Assembly: GCF_014852685.1 (NCBI RefSeq)
Contig: NZ_JACZDF010000003.1
Location: 62,001-126,000 of the forward strand
DNA from: Flavimobilis rhizosphaerae
GTDB taxonomy: Bacteria > Actinomycetota > Actinomycetes > Actinomycetales > Cellulomonadaceae
Length of the DNA stretch: 64,000 nucleotides
Direction of reading: 5' to 3'
The notes below the pieces were generated by a model. The model did not search any database, was not told the DNA's origin, and saw only the letters and a program-made list of their open reading frames with translations. Positions 61,644 to 64,000 of this stretch are shown piece by piece. Within the stretch, counting starts at the first letter, position 1. Every line of letters starts with the position of its first letter. A program made the translations under genes and the position numbers.

Positions 61644-63203
61644 TCAGCCCACGTGGAGCGCGAGCTCGGTGATCCGCGGTGCGCCGGACGTCCCGGCGAC
61701 CTCGAGGTTGACCTTGACGGTTGCGCGCGGCGTGAACGTCGCCGTGCCCGTGCCGGTGCCGGTCGTGAGGACGGCGCCCGTCGCGTTGTCGACGAGGCGC
61801 CACGCGCCGACGGAGCTGCCGGAGACGACGACGCGTCCGACGGTCCGTGCGGACGACCACTTCACGGAGATGCGGCCCGAGGTCCCCTGCGGGGACCAGT
61901 AGCTTGCGAGGTCACCGTCGATCGCGTTGCCGTAGCTCGTACCCGACGCCTTGCTCGAGCCGTCGGCGCCGCCCGAGAGGCTGAGGTTCGGTCCGACGGG
62001 CGTCGGCGGCGTCGTCGGCGGGTTGGTGGGCTCCGTCGTCGGCGGGTCCGTGGGCTCGGGCGTCGTCGGCGGGTTGGTCGGCTCGGGCGTCGTCGGGCTG
62101 CACGTGCCGTCGGACACCTTGAGCCCCTTGCCAGCGCCAGCCGTGGCCGCGACGACCGCGGGCACGCACGACGCAGCGTCGAGCTGCGCGGTGTACGGGA
62201 CCGAGAGCGTCGCCGTCGAGGCGAAACCGGGGCCGGCGGGGCGGTTCTTCGAGCCGGGCGCGGACCACGTGACGTTGTCGAGGATGTTGCCGCGCGTGTC
62301 CCAGTAGCCCGGCAGGTCGGTGTAGAACGTGCCGAGGACGTCCTTGGAGTCCTCGAAGTAGTTGTTCTCGACCTTGGCGCGGCCGCCGGCGCGTGCGTTG
62401 ATGCCGGACTCGTTGATCGAGCGGTAGTGGTTGTTGTAGATGTGCGCGAGACCGCCGCGGAGCAGCGGCACGCGCGAGTCGAGGTTCTCGTAGAGGTTGT
62501 GGTGGTACGTGACGGGGCCGTTGCCCGAGTCGGTCTCGCTCGAGCCGACGAGGCCGCCGCGGCCGGAGTTGCGGAGGATGCTGTAGGAGAGGGTGACGTA
62601 CTTCGTTCCGGCCTTCATGTCGAAGAGCCCGTCGTAGCCGGCGGACTCGCCACCCGAGGCGATGAGCGTCACGTGGTCGACCCACACGTTGCTCACGCCG
62701 GACTCCATGCCGATCGCGTCGCCGCCGTTCGACGTGGGTGAGCCCGACTTCTTGACGTTCTGAACGGTGACGTTCTGGATAACGATGTTGCTCGCCTCGC
62801 GCAGGTGGATGCCCACCTGGTCGAAGATCGCGCCCTTGCCGACGCCGACGATCGTCACGTTGCTCACCTGCTTGAGCTCGATGACGCCGTCGGCGGTGTT
62901 GCAGCTCGAGCCGGAGACCTTTCGGGTGCCGGCGTGCGTGATGGTGCCCTCGACCTCGATGGTGATCGGGGTGCTGGAGCTGGGTCTGCCACAGAGCGCG
63001 GCGTGGATCTGGGTGCCTGTCGTGGCGCGGACGGTCGCGCCGCCCGCTCCTCCGGTGGTGCCGCCGTTCTGGGCGGCGAAACCGGTCGCTGCGCCGCTCA
63101 CCGCAGCCTGCGCGGTGACGGACAGGCCGATGATGCCGACGGACGTCGCGAGCGTTGCTGCGACTCCTGCTGCGAGCAGTCGTCCTCGGGCGATCCTTCT
63201 CAT
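61644..63203 (-). CDS. Secreted pectate lyase (PL1) with C-terminal carbohydrate-binding module
   Basis: Cleaves polygalacturonate by beta-elimination. The 519 residues comprise a signal peptide ending TAQAAV, a PL1-type beta-helix with GVIELKQVSNVTIVGVGKGA, WVDHVTLIASG, DGLFDMKAGTKYVTLSYSIL and the active-site arginine region SRVPLLRGGLAHIYNNHY, a TPEPTNPPTT linker, and a C-terminal module (NLSLSGGADGSSKASGTSYG, IDGDLASYWSP) resembling F5/8-type carbohydrate-binding modules. ATG at 63203 gives a proper signal peptide; longer readings add unrelated sequence. Together with the GH6 cellulase it points to life on plant material. Confidence 0.9.
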   Translation of the reverse strand: MRRIARGRLLAAGVAATLATSVGIIGLSVTAQAAVSGAATGFAAQNGGTTGGAGGATVRATTGTQIHAALCGRPSSSTPITIEVEGTITHAGTRKVSGSSCNTADGVIELKQVSNVTIVGVGKGAIFDQVGIHLREASNIVIQNVTVQNVKKSGSPTSNGGDAIGMESGVSNVWVDHVTLIASGGESAGYDGLFDMKAGTKYVTLSYSILRNSGRGGLVGSSETDSGNGPVTYHHNLYENLDSRVPLLRGGLAHIYNNHYRSINESGINARAGGRAKVENNYFEDSKDVLGTFYTDLPGYWDTRGNILDNVTWSAPGSKNRPAGPGFASTATLSVPYTAQLDAASCVPAVVAATAGAGKGLKVSDGTCSPTTPEPTNPPTTPEPTDPPTTEPTNPPTTPPTPVGPNLSLSGGADGSSKASGTSYGNAIDGDLASYWSPQGTSGRISVKWSSARTVGRVVVSGSSVGAWRLVDNATGAVLTTGTGTGTATFTPRATVKVNLEVAGTSGAPRITELALHVG

Positions 63204-63555
63204 GCTGGTACCACACCTCTCATCGTTGAACTGGTGGGGAGCAGTGGCCACTGCGCCGGATTCTCGGGGTTCCGTGGCGCGTGGTGGGCGTCGCGGCGCG
63301 GACTCTGCGACCTGTGCGCCCAGGGGCGCGCAGCGTGGTCCCGACGACGTCGTCGGGGCCGTCCCGGCCACAGGGGCTGGGGTGTCGCAGAGGAATCACA
63401 TGACCGAGTAACCGGTTTCTAGAGGCTAGGTCCGGAACCGTCTCCCTGCAACCGGAACGAGGCGTCCGTCCCGCCTGCCGGACGCATCCCCTCCCGGGGT
63501 GAGGCCAGCCTTCGCTTGCTGGAAATGATTCTCGGTAAGGCGTAGGACTAGGACC
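63204..63555. other. Divergent intergenic region without gene
   Basis: 352 bases between divergent pectate lyase and metal ATPase starts. Long readable frames here are only extensions of the lyase frame upstream of its signal peptide and show no protein-like sequence. The only recognisable item is the Zur-like box at 63520. Confidence 0.5.
63520..63534 (+). promoter_or_regulatory. Zur-like box
   Basis: TGGAAATGATTCTCG matches the actinobacterial Zur operator consensus TGAAAATGATTTTCA at 12 of 15 positions and lies 22 bases before the ATG of a P1B ATPase gene. Zinc-dependent repression is inferred. Confidence 0.5.
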
Positions 63556-64000
63556 ATGGAACGTCTTCGCGCCTACCCCTGGGTCATCGCCACGCTCGCC
63601 GTCGGCGCCGTCGGCCTCACCCTCCTCGCCGCAGGCCTCGACGACACCTCCCGCTGGATCGTCGTCGCCTGGGTCGTCCTCGTCGCCGCCACGCAGGCCT
63701 GGGACATGGTCCGCTCGCTGCGCGCCGGAGACGTCGGCCTCGACATCCTCGCCGTCCTCGCTATCTCCGCAGCCGTCGCCGTCGGCGAGCACTGGGCCGC
63801 CCTCGTCGTCGTCATCATGCTCACCGGAGGCGAAGCCCTCGAGGACTACGCCGAGCGCCGCGCCAAGCGCGAGCTCACCGCCCTCCTCGACCGCGCACCC
63901 CGCACCGCCCACCGCGTCGACAGCTCCGGCACCGTGACCGACATCCCCGTCGAGGACGTCGCCATCGGCGACATCCTCCTCGTCAAGCCCGCCGAGGTCG
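63556..64000 (+). CDS. Heavy-metal-translocating P-type ATPase, N-terminal part (truncated by window)
   Basis: The first 148 residues of a P1B-type ATPase: membrane segments from WVIATLAVGAVGLTLLAAG, then the conserved DILAVLAISAAVAVGEHWAA segment, GGEALEDYAERRAKRELTAL and the start of the actuator domain with VAIGDILLVKPAEV. There is no N-terminal CxxC metal-binding domain. Paired GGA repeats precede the ATG. A Zur-like box upstream hints at zinc or a related metal. The ion specificity motif lies outside the window. Confidence 0.88.
   Translation, partial: MERLRAYPWVIATLAVGAVGLTLLAAGLDDTSRWIVVAWVVLVAATQAWDMVRSLRAGDVGLDILAVLAISAAVAVGEHWAALVVVIMLTGGEALEDYAERRAKRELTALLDRAPRTAHRVDSSGTVTDIPVEDVAIGDILLVKPAEV

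Noticed and set aside
55905-62741. A single open frame of 2278 codons on the plus strand
   Set aside because: It lies antisense to well-supported genes (RND exporter, TetR, AspT type, pectate lyase). Its product is arginine/aspartate-rich low-complexity sequence, as expected of open frames in very GC-rich DNA.

Overview
The window is GC-rich (about 70%) and is read as the chromosome of a Micrococcales-type actinobacterium. The gene content fits a plant-biomass-associated relative of Cellulomonas, Sanguibacter or Promicromonospora: a CBM2-type/GH6 cellulase, a pectate lyase, an LPXTG surface protein, a DUF6318 lipoprotein, DUF4235 and many GTG starts. No tRNA, rRNA, CRISPR array, integrase or transposase was seen.

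Layout. 1-2.2 kb: sugar-type ABC binding lipoprotein divergent from a LacI regulator, with twin palindromic operators between them. 2.2-7.7 kb: an unknown protein and a thiamine ABC transporter operon (binding protein, fused double permease, ATPase) headed by a TPP riboswitch and a hairpin that hides the ribosome binding site. 7.4-10.1 kb: palindromic elements, DUF4235, a CatE-like dioxygenase and a DsbA-like protein with a small partner. 10.2-15.1 kb: three secreted proteins and a mosaic segment made of pieces duplicated from two other places in the window. 15.2-19.1 kb: TetR-controlled ABC ATPase and YhgE/Pip membrane protein. 19.2-20.4 kb: small membrane protein and NERD-domain protein.

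20.5-40.4 kb is a defence island. An HNH nuclease and a C5 cytosine methylase converge. Divergent from the methylase is a tightly overlapping operon: a 1566-residue GHKL-ATPase/DEAH-helicase fusion, a UvrD-type helicase, a DrmA-like helicase, a DrmB-like DUF1998 protein and a DUF262 protein. This resembles DISARM but has no DrmC phospholipase and carries extra ATPases. It is followed by a candidate type II restriction enzyme, a second C5 methylase and a Vsr nuclease. A small divergent gene encodes a stand-alone copy of the repeat domain found in that restriction enzyme.

40.4-49.3 kb: small cysteine-rich proteins, a decayed surface protein gene, the cellulase, a DUF6318/PKD pair and the LPXTG protein. 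49.4-55.7 kb: a YyaL-type thioredoxin-fold protein interrupted in frame by a palindromic element, DedA, a cold-shock protein, a CDP-alcohol phosphatidyltransferase, a YihY/BrkB protein and a glutamine amidotransferase. 55.9-64 kb: TetR plus RND exporter, an AspT/YidE-type transporter, pectate lyase, and the start of a P1B metal ATPase behind a Zur-like box.

A family of palindromes of almost constant length (mostly 47 nt), in at least three sequence types with paired changes in their arms, recurs at 7.5, 43.9, 45.8, 50.7 and 55.8 kb.
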